64,000 bases of DNA, from the NCBI GenBank assembly GCA_022559845.1, contig CM040124.1:72563491-72627490 (forward strand), in the 5' to 3' direction. Made by a program: the position numbers and the translations under genes. The DNA is from Amorphophallus konjac. Its lineage: Eukaryota > Streptophyta > Magnoliopsida > Alismatales > Araceae. Positions 42,650-55,352 of this stretch are shown one piece after another. Position 1 is the first letter of the stretch. Each line of letters begins with the position of its first letter. The notes under the pieces were generated by a model, which had not been told where the DNA came from, did not search any database, and worked only from the letters and a program-made list of their open reading frames with translations.

Positions 42650-44118
42650 TGACGTCCAGCGATCAATGACACCCAAGAGGGGGGTGAATTGGGTGTATAT
42701 AAACTTTTAACAAACTTATGCCTAATACAAATAGGAGAGAATAATAGCCGTAATGAATTCCAAGACTATATGAAAACTATGAGATCTAATAGAATCTATG
42801 GCACTCCACCGATCTTCGGTACGATGGCGGAGGTGAGAATCCGGAGATTCAACTCACGCAAGATGTTATCTTCCTGACAAGGTTTGCCTTGCCGATCCGA
42901 ACTCACCTTTTAATATACCCAAAATCTAGTATGGAAACGATGAATTATACTAGATCTAACACAAACAATGCAACCAAAAATTACGTGTGTGCTACACAGC
43001 ATGGGGATAGAGGAAAAAGAAACAAACCACACAATGGACAGAGATTTTTAGGTGGCTCGGATGCAACAACGGCAACCTACGTCCACCCCTCATGATCTGT
43101 GAGGATTCCTACACTCTCTTGTAAAGGGTTAAAAGATCAAAACACACACATACACATGAGGAGTTCGGAACTCCCACAAAGATGTACAAGCACCGAATCA
43201 CAAAGAGATATGAAGAAAAAGACACACACCCGCACACACACACGGATCTGCGTAGATCCATACACACACAAGTATTCAGATATTACAAGAACACACACTT
43301 GAATCTGAAATAGATATCAAATGGAAGACACAAAGTAATAACTTCATATTCAAGCTCCCCCTTTGTTGATGAAGAAGATTTTGGATGCAGCTTGATCTCC
43401 ACTTGGCTTGGGGTTGATCTGCTCCAGATGTGGCTTGGATCCCTTGAAGATGGATGAAGAACTTCCTTCCCGGAGCACTATTCATGGCTACAGTAGTAGC
43501 ACTCTTCTCTCCCCTTGATAGCCTCCTTGAGCCTCCTTTGATTGTTAGGATTTCTTACCCCAAAGAGATGTTTTTATAACTCTTTAATGGTCAAGAGACA
43601 AGCCAGGAACCATATCCATAAATCATGGAAAGTTTGGTAGCTTTGGGATTAAACAAATCCATGAAGAGGGGCTTCCCATGTTGAGAACACAAAGTCAACA
43701 ATAAGGGCTTTCGGGGCTGGCGGTCGACCTGTGGAGGGGGGCGGTCGACCAGAATTTTACAGAAATGAGGCTTTCGTTGCTGGGAAAACTGGTCGACCGG
43801 CCCCTGACCGGCGGTCGACCGCTGGCTGGAAAAACCTGCATTTTGAAAGAGTTAGACAATAAATCGTAATTTGTGAGCTAATCAATTTATGACACATCCT
43901 GTTTCAATTAAAATGAATGAGTTATGCTTAGCCTGGACAGTTTTGGAACCAAGATGGAATTATGCATTTGGAAGGGTATGAACACTTAAACGTAGTGCAT
44001 GATGAAATTAGGCCTTGAATGCGTATGAAAAATGAACTTGATTGCTAATACATAGCACGTGATAGAACGCACTTCCTGGGTTTTGTTATCATCAAAATCA
44101 CTTGATATATACTCAACA
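42650..44118 (-). repeat. 3' LTR of C (1469 bp)
   Basis: On the minus strand it starts TGTTGAGTATATATC and ends GGACGTCA. GGTCGACC palindromes lie at about 43720-43820. A TATA candidate (TTATAAAAA on the minus strand) lies at 43571. The hairpin module is at about 43050-43110, and a CA-rich stretch at 43141-43300. Confidence 0.9.
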
Positions 44119-44544
44119 ATCTCTCCATTTTTGATGATGAAAAAACTGAAAGGGTATTTAAATACATGGGCGTGCCTTTAATCAATGTTTGAAAATTGAG
44201 ATCAATGTTCAAAATCAAGGCATTTTACTCACATCCCATCAAGCCAGTGAATGCAAATCATTCAACACTTTATTTGCCAATTAGAAAAGAAATGAGACAC
44301 AAGAGCCAACCATCGGAGATCAAACACCAGTTGTATTCAATTCATCATTTCATTACAAGGTACATTAATGCGAGAGTGAATGCACGACTCTAGATACAAG
44401 TGACTAAACAAATGCACAAGTGCAGAACAGACACAATGATCCTCACATGATCATACATGCAAACACACAACACACACCGACATACATAAATATATAGAAC
44501 CCTGCACTACTACCTGCACTACTACTTCTCCCCCTTTGGCATCA
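44119..44544 (-). other. 3' end of the C internal region with two polypurine tracts
   Basis: Non-coding. On the minus strand GATGCCAAAGGGGGAGAAG (about 44524-44542) and AAAAATGGAGAGAT (44119-44132) are the distal and LTR-proximal PPTs, the same double arrangement as in A and K. Confidence 0.8.
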
Positions 44545-46087
44545 TCAAAAGGGGATAGGATAGATGAAGGGGGACCCAAGTGACACAAGTTCGAAGTACA
44601 ACAATCTAGAGGAGGAGACGAAAGAAAAATCCTCATGGTGCATCTGCAGGAGGCTGATCCTCTGGAGGATGAGGCTGATATCCAAGGCGGCGACAGATGT
44701 CTTCAAAAGAATGATCTTGAACTTGAAGACGCTCCCGAATATAGCCAATGCAAACTTCACGGGCCGCATGCCAAGAAGTGTCATGTTCATGAAGTGGAAG
44801 GCTTGGCTGGAATCAGCAACACTGTCGGTGAGGCTAGTCATATGAGTGGAGAGTGTGGCCATTTGAGTGGAGATAGTATCCAGAACAGTGGAGAAGGAAT
44901 CTATGCGACCTGACATGGTGTCAATCACATTGCCCATAGTGTCGATGCGATCCCCGAGGGTAAAAAGTCGATCCCCAAAAGTGTCCACACGAGTCTCTAG
45001 CCCAGTAAACCGCCTGTCAAAAGTCTCATAATCTACCCAAGAGTGCTGTGTGGCCTCCTGAGTGGAGGACTCTCCATGATAGAAGTATGGTGGAGGAGGC
45101 ATCTCGAAATCCATATGATGAGGTGAGGGTGGAGGAGGTTGCTCCTCAGCCTGAACTGCAGGGGGGACATCCCCTTGATCCTGCTGCTGCTGCTCTTGTT
45201 CCTGCTCTTCTTCACTATCAACTTCTTCTCCACAAGTAGGCACATCCCGACGTAACTCACCATCGGGACCATAGTAATATCCCATATCTGTAAAGACCTT
45301 AATTATGCTTATTATATATATCATCCTGTCGAACATAAATGAACTATTCATTTGCCAAATTGATCCCATCATGAATGAATATGCCGGTCAACTATGAAGC
45401 ATACGGCAAGGATCGCCGCAAATTGGTTCGACAAGCTCCAATGAGAGTCGTCATGAGGCGACCCATGTTGACTTGAATTCCATTCATGACATTGTAAAAT
45501 AGGAACTTGTGAACCTCTGTCACTTCATTTCTCCTGCCACTCTTTGGATAAATGAGAGAGGTAAACATATGGTGCAATATACGCTATAGTGGTGAAAAAT
45601 GATTTGCATTCAGTTCAATTAAGTTGTTGACACCACGCACGTAATCACAACCGGTCATAGCAAGAAAGGTTTCCTCAATAGCTCCATGACCAAAAATCAT
45701 GTCGGCTCCTCTAGCCGCAACTCCTAAGCATCTCTCAAACAGATCGGGGGTAATATGAATCTCAACCCCTTGAACAATAGAAAATAATTCCTCATACCTT
45801 GCAATCAAATTCCCATAAATCTGCTGCACTAGACTAGGGTAATATTGGGTATATCTAGTGACGAAATCAGTTCAACCTGGCTAAATCTCAAAGACAGCAC
45901 ATAAATCAGGTAAAAGCTCGTTCACCTCGTTGAAGTCGACCAGTCGAGGGTCGATAATGGGACGAGGAGGCAACCGGGGTGCACGACGAGGTGTAGGTGC
46001 TCGCTATAGTGGGGGAGTCGGTGCCTCGTGTCTCCGGCCACTAGCTTCCTCTTGGGCAGAACGCCGAGAGCTTCATTTAGGCGGCAT
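44545..46087 (-). pseudogene. ORF2 relic of C, homologous to ORF2 of A
   Basis: Begins at ATG 46087 (MPPK, then stop). After a few stops it reaches YYPSLVQQIYGNLIARYEEL and IHITPDLFERCLGVAARGA (45584-45829), then SLPYASxLTGIF (to about 45400), which parallels YYPSLVMEFYNNLS and HLPYAAHLTDIF of A. This fits the PF20167-type plant transposon core. A frameshift near 45370 leads to an acidic Glu/Gln stretch and a regular coiled coil (DTFGDRLFTLGDRIDTMG) to about 44770. It has the same position (between the last enzyme gene and the PPT) and the same domain order as in A. Confidence 0.72.
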
Positions 46088-46890
46088 CCCGAACTAGAGA
46101 ACCCAGATGAAAACCCTTGAAGAGATGACCCTTGTCCCGGGGGATAAAGATAGATCAACGGACACTCTAGGGGCTTGCAAAAGCCTCCTCCACAAACTGG
46201 AACCTAGGAGGAAACTCCACGAACACACGAACGGCCGAATGGAGTTCATCCCGAAATCATGACGAACACGTCGGATCTTGTGCGGGTGGAGGAATGATGA
46301 GGTTTAGGGGCTTGTGAGGTAGAGTTTTGAGGTTCTAGGGTTAGGAAATGGGATATGAGAGAGAGTGGAGGTGATAGAATAAGAGAATGGGGTGTTGGAC
46401 CCCCTTATAAGATGGCTCGGTTGACACCCGATCGGGCCGGTTCGCCGCCACCGGTCGACCGGTGCGGGAGCGGCGGTCAACCGCTAGCCCCATAAACCCC
46501 AAATTATGTATTTTTTTGTTTCTTTTTCTTCTCTTTTATATTTTTTTATTCATTTTTTCATATGGGGGGGACTATCATCCGACCTTCTGATTTGAACCAA
46601 CGTCATGAAGTGGAGGGAAGGAAAGAGATGGAGATTTGAGGAAAGTTTCTAACTCCCCCTCAGAAGTTTCCTTAGATCCGACATCACTGAGTCCACAATT
46701 ATTTAACCAAGGAATATCTGACCTTAGAAATATTTTTCAAAGAGGGCTATATATATATAAATACATTCAAGCATGCAGGAGTGTATGTGAACACACAAGG
46801 TATTAAAAGTAAATATAAACAATATGCATGTTTTCCTATCCTTTATGCATATGAGTTTCTACAAATTCAACTCTTATCCTAAGTGCAAAC
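46088..46890 (-). other. Non-coding stretch of C between pol and ORF2
   Basis: Leader-like sequence with no gene. GGTCGACCGG and GGCGGTCAACCGC (46440-46490) repeat the palindromic motif of the C LTR U3, which may mark an internal promoter for ORF2. TA-rich stretch at about 46748. The pol frame ends on its right. Confidence 0.55.
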
Positions 46891-47393
46891 CTATGCATGT
46901 ATGCTCTCACCCTTGCACATCCCAAGTTCTCTTCTTATCTTACTGAATTGATCCTGGTTTAGGGGTTTTGTGAAAATATCGGCTAGCTGATTGTGTGTGT
47001 CAATGAAATTTAATTCAAAGACCCCCTTTCCTACATGATCTCTCAGAAAGTGATGACGAATATGAATATGCTTGGTCCTAGAATGTTGAACAAGGTTTTT
47101 TGACAAATCGATTGCACTATTATTATCACATAAGATTGGCACACATTTCATTTCAATATCTAAATCAAGCAATTGATTTTTGATCTAAAGTACTTGGGCT
47201 CCACAACTTCTGGCGGCTACATATTCAGTCTCGGCCATTGAGAGAGCTACTGAATGTTATTTCTTGGAGGACCATGAGACTAGGCACCCACCAAGAAACT
47301 GACAGTACCCACTAGTACTTTTGCGATCTACAATACATCCGGCAAATCTGCATTGGTGTAAGCAATCAAATCAAATGAACTACCGATGGGAAA
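46891..47393 (-). pseudogene. pol: RNase H region of C pol
   Basis: The right part (47393-47173) has the decayed copia RNase H start and several stops. The left part is open: VPILCDNNSAIDLSKNLVQH, RTKHIHIRHHFLRD and NQLADIFTKPL are the usual end of copia Pol. It ends GMCKGESIHA with a stop. Confidence 0.88.
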
Positions 47394-48562
47394 TCATAAG
47401 CCAAAATCTATTGTGCCAATTAAGTATCTAAAAATGCGTTTAACAACCATTAGATGAGATTCTTTAGGGCATGACTGAAAACGGGCACAAAGACATACAC
47501 TGAATTGAATGTCAGGGTGGCATGCTGTAAGATATAGTAGTGATCCGATCATACCTCGAAACAGTGTAGGATCTACTGTTTTACCATTTTCATCTTTGTC
47601 TAACTTCGAGGTTGTGGCCATTGGAGTTGACAAAGGTTTTGCTTCAGCCATTCCAAATTTCTTTAACAGCTCCAGTATGTACTTAGCTTGATTGATGAAA
47701 ATCCCCTCGGGTGTTTGTTTCACCTGCAATCCAAGAAAGAAATTCAGTTCATCCATTAAGCTCATTTCAAATTCTCCTTGAATGATTTCTGCAAATTCTT
47801 CACATAAGACATTGTTAGTAGCTCCAAAAATAATGTCATCCACATATACTTGAACTACTAATATGTCTTTACCTGATTTCCTTGTGAAGAGTGTTTGGTC
47901 AACCTTACCTCTTTTGAAACCATTTTCCACAAGGAATGAAGTGAGCCTTTCATACCATGCCCTTGGTGCTTGCTTTAACCCGTACAAGGCCTTCTGCAAC
48001 TTGTACACATGCTTTAGATGCTTTGAATCTTCAAAACCTGGAGGTTGCTCTACAGAAACATCCTCCTTGATGTAACCGTTAAGAAATGTAGATTTAACAT
48101 CCATTTGAAATAATTTGAAGTTAGATGAGAAAGCATAAGACAATAAAATCCGGACTGCTTCTAGACGAGCAACGATGTAAATGACTCATCAAAATCAATA
48201 CCCATCTCCTGGCTATACCCTTTGGCTAAAAGCCGGGCCTTGTTCCTAACAACCAATCCTATATCATTCAATTTATTTCTAAAAATCCATCGGATTCCAA
48301 TTATGGATTGATTCTTAGGCCGCGGCACAAGAGTCCACACCTGGTTTCTTTCGAACTGGTGCAACTCTTCATGCATAGTCTGGATCCAGGATTCATTTTG
48401 AAGAGCTTCATGAATATCCTTAGGCTCTTCCTGTGAGATTAAGGCTATCAAATCCTCTTCTTCTACTTGCCTTAGTGATGATATCGTTCTTACCCCATCT
48501 TGAGGATTACCGATGATGTTTTCAGCTGGGTGATCTTTCAAGAAGTTTGAGCTGCTTGGCAA
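47394..48562 (-). pseudogene. pol: Reverse transcriptase of C pol
   Basis: 48562-48161 encodes the RT start ([38 protein letters not shown]). A frameshift near 48150 leads into 48143-47394, which is open for 249 codons: FQMDVKSTFLNGYIKEDVSV, KALYGLKQAPRAWYERL, the active site VYVDDIIFG, FFLGLQVKQ and LIGTIDF. Catalytic Asp residues are kept, so only the frameshift and the neighbouring breaks prevent a functional product. Confidence 0.92.
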
Positions 48563-48834
48563 GTCAGGGTGCTACACTTGCTGCTCTTGCAGTGTTTCAA
48601 TTGCAGGATCTTCATCTTCTTCACTCTTGCTGGGTATTCCTTCCTTTGGTTCATCCTTAGCTTTAGATGTTCAAGCATTAGTTGAATTTTTGGGGGCTTC
48701 TCTTGCATCCACAATTGGAATAGATTGGTTTGTCAGTTTTAGTTCAGATTCATCAAAAATCACATGAGGACTTTCTTCAATAACCAGAGTTCTTTTATTA
48801 AAGACTTGATAAGCTCTAGAGTTTAGTGCATATC
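48563..48834 (-). other. Integrase-RT linker of C (broken)
   Basis: A Ser/Glu-rich linker with stops. It contains the minus-strand family text DESELKLTNQSIP and a short acidic stretch, then joins RT. It is poorly conserved in all copia elements. Confidence 0.6.
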
Positions 48835-49422
48835 CTAGAAAATTCTTTTGTCACTTTTCTCATCAAACTTACCTAGGTTGGACTTACCATTGTTCAATAT
48901 GAAACATGGACATCCAAATGGTTTAAGATGGGAAATATTCGGTTTCTTACCCTTGTAGAGCTCATATGGAGTTTTCTTCAAAATGGGCCTTACCATTGCC
49001 CTGTTGATTATGTAGCACGCCGTACTTACCGTCTCAGCCCAAAAGTATTTTGGTAGAGAATTTTCACTTAGCATGGTCCGTGCCATGTCTATCAATGTTC
49101 GATTTTTCCTCTCCACTACTCCATTTTGTTAGGGCGTCCTTGGTGATTAGAAATTGTGTGTGTACCCCTGCTCTTCACAAAAGTTGCTGAACTCATGATT
49201 TTCTAATTCACCACCATGATCACTTTGAATGGTAGTGATAAGGTAGCCTCTTTCATTTTGGATTTTCCTGCAAAACACTTCAAACTCCGTCAAGGCATCA
49301 CTTTTATTGGCTAAAAATAATACCCATGTAAATCTGGAGTAGTCATCGACAATAATAAATTCAAAAGATTTACCTCCTAGGCTGGATGTCCTAGTAGGTC
49401 CAAATAAATCGAGATGCAACAA
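48835..49422 (-). pseudogene. pol: Integrase core of C pol
   Basis: LHLDLFGPTRTSSLGGKSF, FIIVDDYSRFTWV and IQSDHGGELENHEF give the first two catalytic Asp. After a break near 49130 (stop just before ERKNRTL) come LPKYFWAETVSTACYIINR and KPFGCPCFI. Unlike in J, the second catalytic Asp is present. Confidence 0.9.
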
Positions 49423-50027
49423 TTCAAGAGGCCGGGAGGTAGAAACAATTTTTTATTTTTGAAAGATATGCGTGTTTGCTTGCCTTTTGTGCAAGCCTCA
49501 TAGATTTTATCACTTTCAAATTTTAATTTTGGCAAACCATTTACTAAGTCATGTTTAGACAACTTGGAGATTACTCCAAAACTAGCATGACCTAGTCTTC
49601 GGTGCCATAGCCATGCATTATCATGATTGTTTGCTACCAAGCACACATCCTCACCGGAAACATCATCTAGATCAATAGTATAGACATTGTTGCTACTCTT
49701 GCCGATGAATCTGATTTCATTAGAGATTTTATTTATGACAATGCAGTGGGTTTCATCAAAAATGATTTTAAAACCCTTGTCACACAATTGGCTTATGCTC
49801 AGCAGATTATGATTTAAGCCTTTCACTAAAAGGACATTTTCAATCAAGATTTCAGAGTTTTTACCTACGTTGCCGATCCCAATAATTTTATCTTTGTCTT
49901 TGCCTCCAAAGACAACTGATCCTCCATCCTTGTCTTGTAATGTAGAAAACACATTCTTGTCCCCTGTCATATGTCTTGAACAACTGCTATCCAAGTACTA
50001 TTTGCTCCCCCTGGCTTCAAGACATAT
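49377..50027 (-). pseudogene. pol: Protease and GAG-pre-integrase region of C pol
   Basis: Read leftwards from 50027 it gives ICLEARGS, then a stop, then MDSSCSRHMTGDK. The family triplet D-S-G reads D-S-S, a change at the active-site loop that probably kills the enzyme. LLVKGLNHNLLSISQLCDKG and AWLWHRRLGHASFGVI follow. A frameshift near 49400-49430 separates it from the integrase core. Confidence 0.88.
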
Positions 50028-50045
50028 CTGTAAGAAACAACATTC

Positions 50046-51876
50046 TCATGCAATTGATTTTGGTACCCAAACTAGTTTTGGTCCGTAAAAGTTAGTCAAA
50101 TTCTGTGCATATCTTTTCTCGGTCCAAACAGCATGATTTCTTGATGAGTTTTGTTTGAACCAGCAATTGGCAACAACATGACCAAATCTACCACAATGAT
50201 AGCAATTAACAAGTGCAAACTTTCTTTGGAATTGTCGTGGTTTGGGTTGGACATATTTTGGCTTAGAGTTGGAACATGAAGCACAATTGTTTTCTTTTTC
50301 ATGAACATAGGATGTAGTGATCTTATGCTCAAAAGATTTTTTATTTTGGGGAGTATATCCTAATCCTTCCTTCTGAAAATTGACTCTTACTCCCAACAAG
50401 TTATCTAGATTTTGTTTGCCCTTGACAAACCTTCACAAGGTGGACTGAAGTTCAGCCACTTCTTTATCCAAACTCACAGTTTTATTTTCAAGTTCTGGAT
50501 TTGTGGATTTCAAATTTTTTTCTTCAGTTTTCATTTTTTCACACACTTTCTCCATTTTAGACATTTTGCAAGATAACTACTCTTTGAATTTTTCACAATC
50601 TAAAATTGTTTGTAGCACACTTTCTTTTTCTTCTGTTAGTTCGAACCATTCCTGTTCCATTTTTTCAAACTTAACAAAAATATCTTCATGTGACAAATCA
50701 TCAATTTTCTTTTTGAGAGTTTTATTTTCAGATCTGATTTTCCTGTATTTTGTATACAGTTTTTCATATTCTGACTCCCATTGTTCATTGGAAATAAAAT
50801 CAGGGTCAGAATTTACCTCTATTGAATCATCATCATGTGCCATGAGGCACAAGCTGTCCACAAGCTCTTGGATCTCCTCGTCGGACGGTTCGTCCTCTTC
50901 GTCGCTCCATGTGGCGACCATTGCTTGGGGTTTCTTGATTTTGTCCTTCTTGAACTTCCTCTTTAGATCCAGACATTCTCCTCTCATATGCCCGGGCTTC
51001 TTGCATTCATAACAGATGACATTATTGGGCTTGCTAGATTCGCCCTTGGTCTGAAAGGGCTTCCTCTGCCCCTTTCTGAAATTTCCTTGAAATTTCTCTT
51101 CTTTCTCAAAAATCTCCTTACTTGGCGAGTTATCATGGCCAGTCTTCTTCTTCATTGCTTCCCTCGCTGGATTCTTCTTCTTGAAAGTCATCATCAGATT
51201 GATGAGCTTTCAATCCAACCACTTTCTTCTTCTTCGTATCTTCCTCGGTTGTTCTCTTCATGTTTATCTCATAGGTCATGAGTGACCCTATGAGCTCGTC
51301 CAAGGAAAGTGTGGACAAATTTTTTGAATCTTCAATTACTGTGGCTTTTGTGTGCCACGCTGACGGAAGTGATCTTAGGACTTTCCTCACAAGATCGGAG
51401 TTTGTAGACTCTTTCCCGAGACTTTTGAGATCATTTATGATCTCCGTTAATCTTGCGAACATCTCTGAAATGGTTTCTTCAGGCTTCTTTTTGAACAGCT
51501 CATAATCACTTGCAAGGAGATTTGCCTTAGTCTCCTTGACCTCGGAGGTTCCCTCATATATGAGCCGCAACTTATCCCACATCTCCTTTGCTGAACTGCA
51601 TATGGATACCCGAGAGAACTCATTAGGATGTATAGCATATTGCATAATGTTCATAGCATTAAAATTCATAGTGCATTTTTTAATTTCCTCAGGTGTCCAT
51701 TTTTCTTCATCATCCGAGAGTTTATACGGACCCTTGTCCACAACCCTCCAGATCTCATACTCTTGGGCTCTCAGAAAAATATGCATTCTATTTTTCCAAT
51801 AGGAGTAATTTTAGCTATCGAAGTATGGAGGACAATGAATGGAGTGACCCTCAGGCATCATACCCTTGTTTGCCAT
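50046..51876 (-). pseudogene. gag: gag of C (Sirevirus Gag with UBN2 capsid domain and two zinc knuckles)
   Basis: ATG at 51876 (MANKGMMPEGHSIHCPPYF). A stop follows at residue 22, then MHIFLRAQEYEIWRVV and a full UBN2 region (SEVKETKANLLASDYELF ... LRSLPSAWHTKATVIEDS) to 51133. A frameshift near 51150 leads to 51194-50577 with CYECKKPGHMRGEC, an acidic part and a coiled coil. After another break 50399-50046 holds VNFQKEGLGYTPQNKK, knuckle CYHCGRFGHVVANC and the end WVPKSIA before TGA. It shows what the A and K Gags have lost: the capsid domain. Confidence 0.9.
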
Positions 51877-51926
51877 TGATCTGGATCTTACTCTAGATCG
51901 TTAGATCTGAAAGAATTAGAGCCTTA

Positions 51927-51938
51927 GCTCTGAAACCA
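51927..51938 (-). promoter_or_regulatory. Primer-binding site of C (initiator Met tRNA, one mismatch)
   Basis: On the minus strand TGGTTTCAGAGC follows the LTR end; A, J and K have TGGTATCAGAGC. The A-to-T change is a single mismatch to the tRNA. Confidence 0.9.
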
Positions 51939-51940
51939 AT

Positions 51941-52429
51941 TGAAGTCCCGCGATCAATGACACCCAAGAGGGGGGTGAATTGGGTGTATACAAACTTTTA
52001 ACAAACTTATGCCCAATACAAACAGGAGAGAATAATAGCCATAACGAATTCCAATACTATATGAAAACTATGAGATCTAATAGAATCTATCGCACTCAAC
52101 TGATCTTCGGTACGATGGCGGAGGTGAGAATCCAGAGATTCAACTCACGCAAGATGTTATCTTCCTGACAAGGTTTGCCTTGCCGATCTAAACCCACCTT
52201 TTAATATACCCAAAAGCTAGTATGGAAACAATAAATTATACTAGATGTAACACAAATAATGCAACCAAAAATTACGCGTGTGCTGCACAGAATGGGGATA
52301 GAGGAAAAAGAAACAAACCACACAATGGACAGAGATTTTTAGGTGGTTCGGATGCAACAACAGCAACCAACGTCCACCCCTCACGATATGTGAAGATTCC
52401 CACACTATCTTGTAAAGGGTTACAAGATC

Positions 52430-52465
<36 letters not shown>

Positions 52466-53374
52466 AGGAGTTCGGAACTCCCACAAAGGTGTACAAGCAC
52501 CGAATCACAAAGAGATATGAAGAAAAAGACACACACCCCCACACACACACGGATCTGCGTAGATCCACACACACATAGGTATTTAGACATTACAAGAACA
52601 CACACTTGAATCTGAAATAGATATCGAATGGAAGATACAAAGTAAAAACTTCAGATTCAAGCTCCCCCTTAGTTGATGAAGAAGATTTTGGATGCAGCTT
52701 GATCACCACTTGGCTTGGCGTTGATCTGCTCCAGATGTGGCTTGGATCACTTGAAGATGGATGAAGAACTTCCTTCCTGGAGCACTGATCACGGCTATAG
52801 TAGCAGCACTCTTCTGTCCCCTTGATAGCCTCCTTGAGTCTCCTTTGATTGTTACGGTTTCTTGCCTTAAAGAGACATTTTTATAACTCTTGAATGGTCA
52901 AGAGACAAGCCAGGAACCAGATCCATAAATCATGGAAAGTTTGGTAGCTTTGGGATTAAACAAATCCAAGAAGAGGGGCTTCCCACGTTGAGAACACAAA
53001 GTCAACAATAAGGGCTTTCGAGGCTAGCGGTCGACCGGTAGAGGGGGGCGGTCGACCGGCCCCTGACCGACAGTCGATCGCTGGCTGGAAAAACCTGCAT
53101 TTTGAATGAGTTAGATAGCAAATCATAATTTGTGAGCTAATCAGTTTGACACATCTTGTTTCAATTAAAATGAGTGAGTTAAGCTTAGCCTGGGTAGTTT
53201 TGGAACCAAGATGGTATTATGCATTTGGAAGGGTATGAACACTTAAACATAGTGCATGATGAAATTAGGCCTTGAATGCATATGAAAATCGGATTTGATT
53301 GCTAATACATAGCACGTGATAGAACGCACGTCCTGGGTTTTGTTATCATCAAAATCACCTGAATATACTCAACA
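51941..53374 (-). repeat. 5' LTR of C (1434 bp)
   Basis: Closely similar to 42650-44118. On the minus strand it ends GCGGGACTTCA. It contains an (AC)n run (about 52433-52461), GGTCGACC palindromes (53027-53060), a TATA candidate (52877-52885, minus strand) and the hairpin module (about 52340-52395). About 35 bp shorter than the other LTR, mostly in the palindrome block. Confidence 0.9.
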
Positions 53375-53379
53375 AGAGA
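53375..53379. repeat. Target-site duplication of C, right copy (AGAGA)
   Basis: AGAGA here and at 42645-42649 flanks the two LTR ends exactly. It defines the LTR edges and shows that C inserted into a GAGA-rich part of the E LTR. Confidence 0.88.
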
Positions 53380-54213
53380 GAGATTAGTGCGCCCTTGGTT
53401 GTGAGGAAGAAGAAGAAGAAGAAGAAGAAGGGGGATGGTGCACCAAGGAGAGAGGGAGAGAGAGCGGTAGGGCGGCCTATGCTAAGGAAAAAAAAATCTA
53501 GTTTAATTAAAGGCTAAAAGTCTCCCTTCTCCAATTGATGTGGGCTATTTAAAGGAGAATTAGGTTGGATGGAGGTTGGAGATTGAATTTGATGGAGATG
53601 GAGGGCCAAGATTAAGGGAGAAAATGATGGAGGATGGGGAGAGATGAGAGGGCCGCCCCCTTGCTAGGGTTTGGGCACCATAGGGTTTGAGAAGATGGAA
53701 AGAGGGGGGGCGCCCCCTTTTGGGTTTCCTAATGAGGTGGGGATCTCCTCCTATTTTCTCTCCAACAATTCCTCCACAAGATAATTCAAAAAAAATCCTT
53801 GCTTTATCTCCTTTCACACCAAAAAAGGAAGATGGCTACTCCTTTGACTTCGTCAAGGAGGGAGGGGCACCCTAGGGCTTCCTTGCCCTGGTCTTGTGAC
53901 GCTTTTGCCGCTAGCCCTTCTAGCAAATACTGAGAGTGTCCTGCACACACAATATTTGAATTAAATCCATAGAAATTATTGTTTTATGCATACAAATCTC
54001 CAATGCTCTCAATTACGCAATAATAAATTAATTCTCATGGCATCTCAACTCATTTTTATTGGATGATTAACCATAAATTAAGTTAATTTGCGTGGAAGGT
54101 CTGATTTGTGTGAAGTTGAGTTTAGTTATAAAATATGCATAATTGTCTAATCATGTGCATATGAAATGGTGTGTTTGACATAAATCATCATGAAAGAATG
54201 AGCATTCATCACA
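53380..54213 (-). repeat. 3' LTR of E, part 2
   Basis: Continues from 42649. On the minus strand the LTR starts TGTGATGAATGCTC at 54213. It contains (GAA)n at about 53405-53430 and GC-rich hairpin-forming stretches (GGGGGGCGCCCCC, about 53704). The small frames here are not convincing. Confidence 0.78.
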
Positions 54214-55352
54214 CACCCCAACTTACTCATTACTAGTCCCATAGTAATGCAATTAGATTAAAATTTAGAACCAACAAGAGTTTGCAAAGTTCATACATTC
54301 ATATCCTGATCCTCCTTCATAGAATCAACCAAAGATTAGGTATCTGGAAACATTAATGCTCATTAGCCTTAGATTAAAAATTTAAGAACATGACTAAGAA
54401 TACAACTCAAAGTTCAAGAGCACTTGTGCAAGTGTAATACTAAGTCTACAGCATAGACAATTGCATCCTTCATTTGCTATTCTAGATAGGTATCCTTCAA
54501 TCTCTGCACCTCCTAGATCCGAGCATTGAGTACAGTAGCTTTTTATCTACCTTTTTCTCTTCCCCCCCTTTTTTTGATACACATATGATGCTGCATAACC
54601 CTTCACTATTTGATGTGAACCTCAACTCTTCTCTTAGGAGAAGTAGGCCCAGTTACTAGGATCAGGGGCATTTTTCATGGTGTTTTTTTTCACACTGTGC
54701 TTTTGCACTTATTCAACACTTTACTTGACAGAACTTGGCAGAAAGCTTTTCAAAATGATCTCTTTCTTAAGAAGTGCAGAGTATCAGACAACATACCCAA
54801 AATAACAGAAGGCTTGTCCCGCTCGTGTCATTAGTGTGCAGAGTATTTTTTTTAAGTGCTAAGGAACTTCAAAGAGACTCTTACATCAGTTTTCAATGGC
54901 TAGTTGAATAAATTTCCCATCATCCTTTTTCCTAGTCTTTCCTATTCCAAAATTACTTTCAATAAAAGCATGAATCAAGAAAACTCAGTCAGAGATCTCA
55001 TCTTTCCACTTTCATGCAGAAATGCAGGACAATGTGATATGCAGGACATTATGCAAGAACTCCTTTCAAGTTGTACTATATGCATCATGAAATTCTTCTC
55101 TCCCCCCCAACTTGAATGACATTGTCCTTAATGGCATATGTAAGCAATAAAAATAATAGAACAATGTAACAATAAATATTGTTGAGAATGGAAGAGACAA
55201 CCTGATATGTGAGGCGAAAACTCCATCACTGATATGGACGGTGACAACTTCAACTCCTTGGCTCTTACCTATTCACTGAAAAATAAACTAAAATAAAACA
55301 TCAAATAACAAAAATATTGGGTTGCCTCCCAGAAGCGCTAAGTTTACCGTCT
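54214..55352 (-). other. Non-coding 3' internal region of E
   Basis: Starts with a polypurine tract on the minus strand (AAGTTGGGGTG) against the LTR. No reading frame of note. At its right edge lies the GGGAGGCAACCC motif. Confidence 0.65.

Larger units (their letters stand above)
42650..53374 (-). mobile_element. Element C: complete minus-strand Sirevirus copia element with gag, pol and ORF2 relics
   Basis: 10.7 kb, read right to left: LTR (53374-51941), primer site, gag, protease, integrase, RT, RNase H, ORF2 relic, PPT, LTR (44118-42650). The target duplication is AGAGA (42645-42649 and 53375-53379). Stops and frameshifts interrupt most genes, yet motifs are well kept, so C is fairly young, and younger than E, into whose LTR it jumped. 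Confidence 0.93.

Noticed and set aside
44564..44913. Two overlapping plus-strand frames of about 93 codons
   Set aside because: Antisense to the coiled coil of the ORF2 relic of C.
50503..51012. 169-codon plus-strand frame
   Set aside because: Antisense to C gag; the Ser/Phe-rich product is the mirror of the coiled coil.
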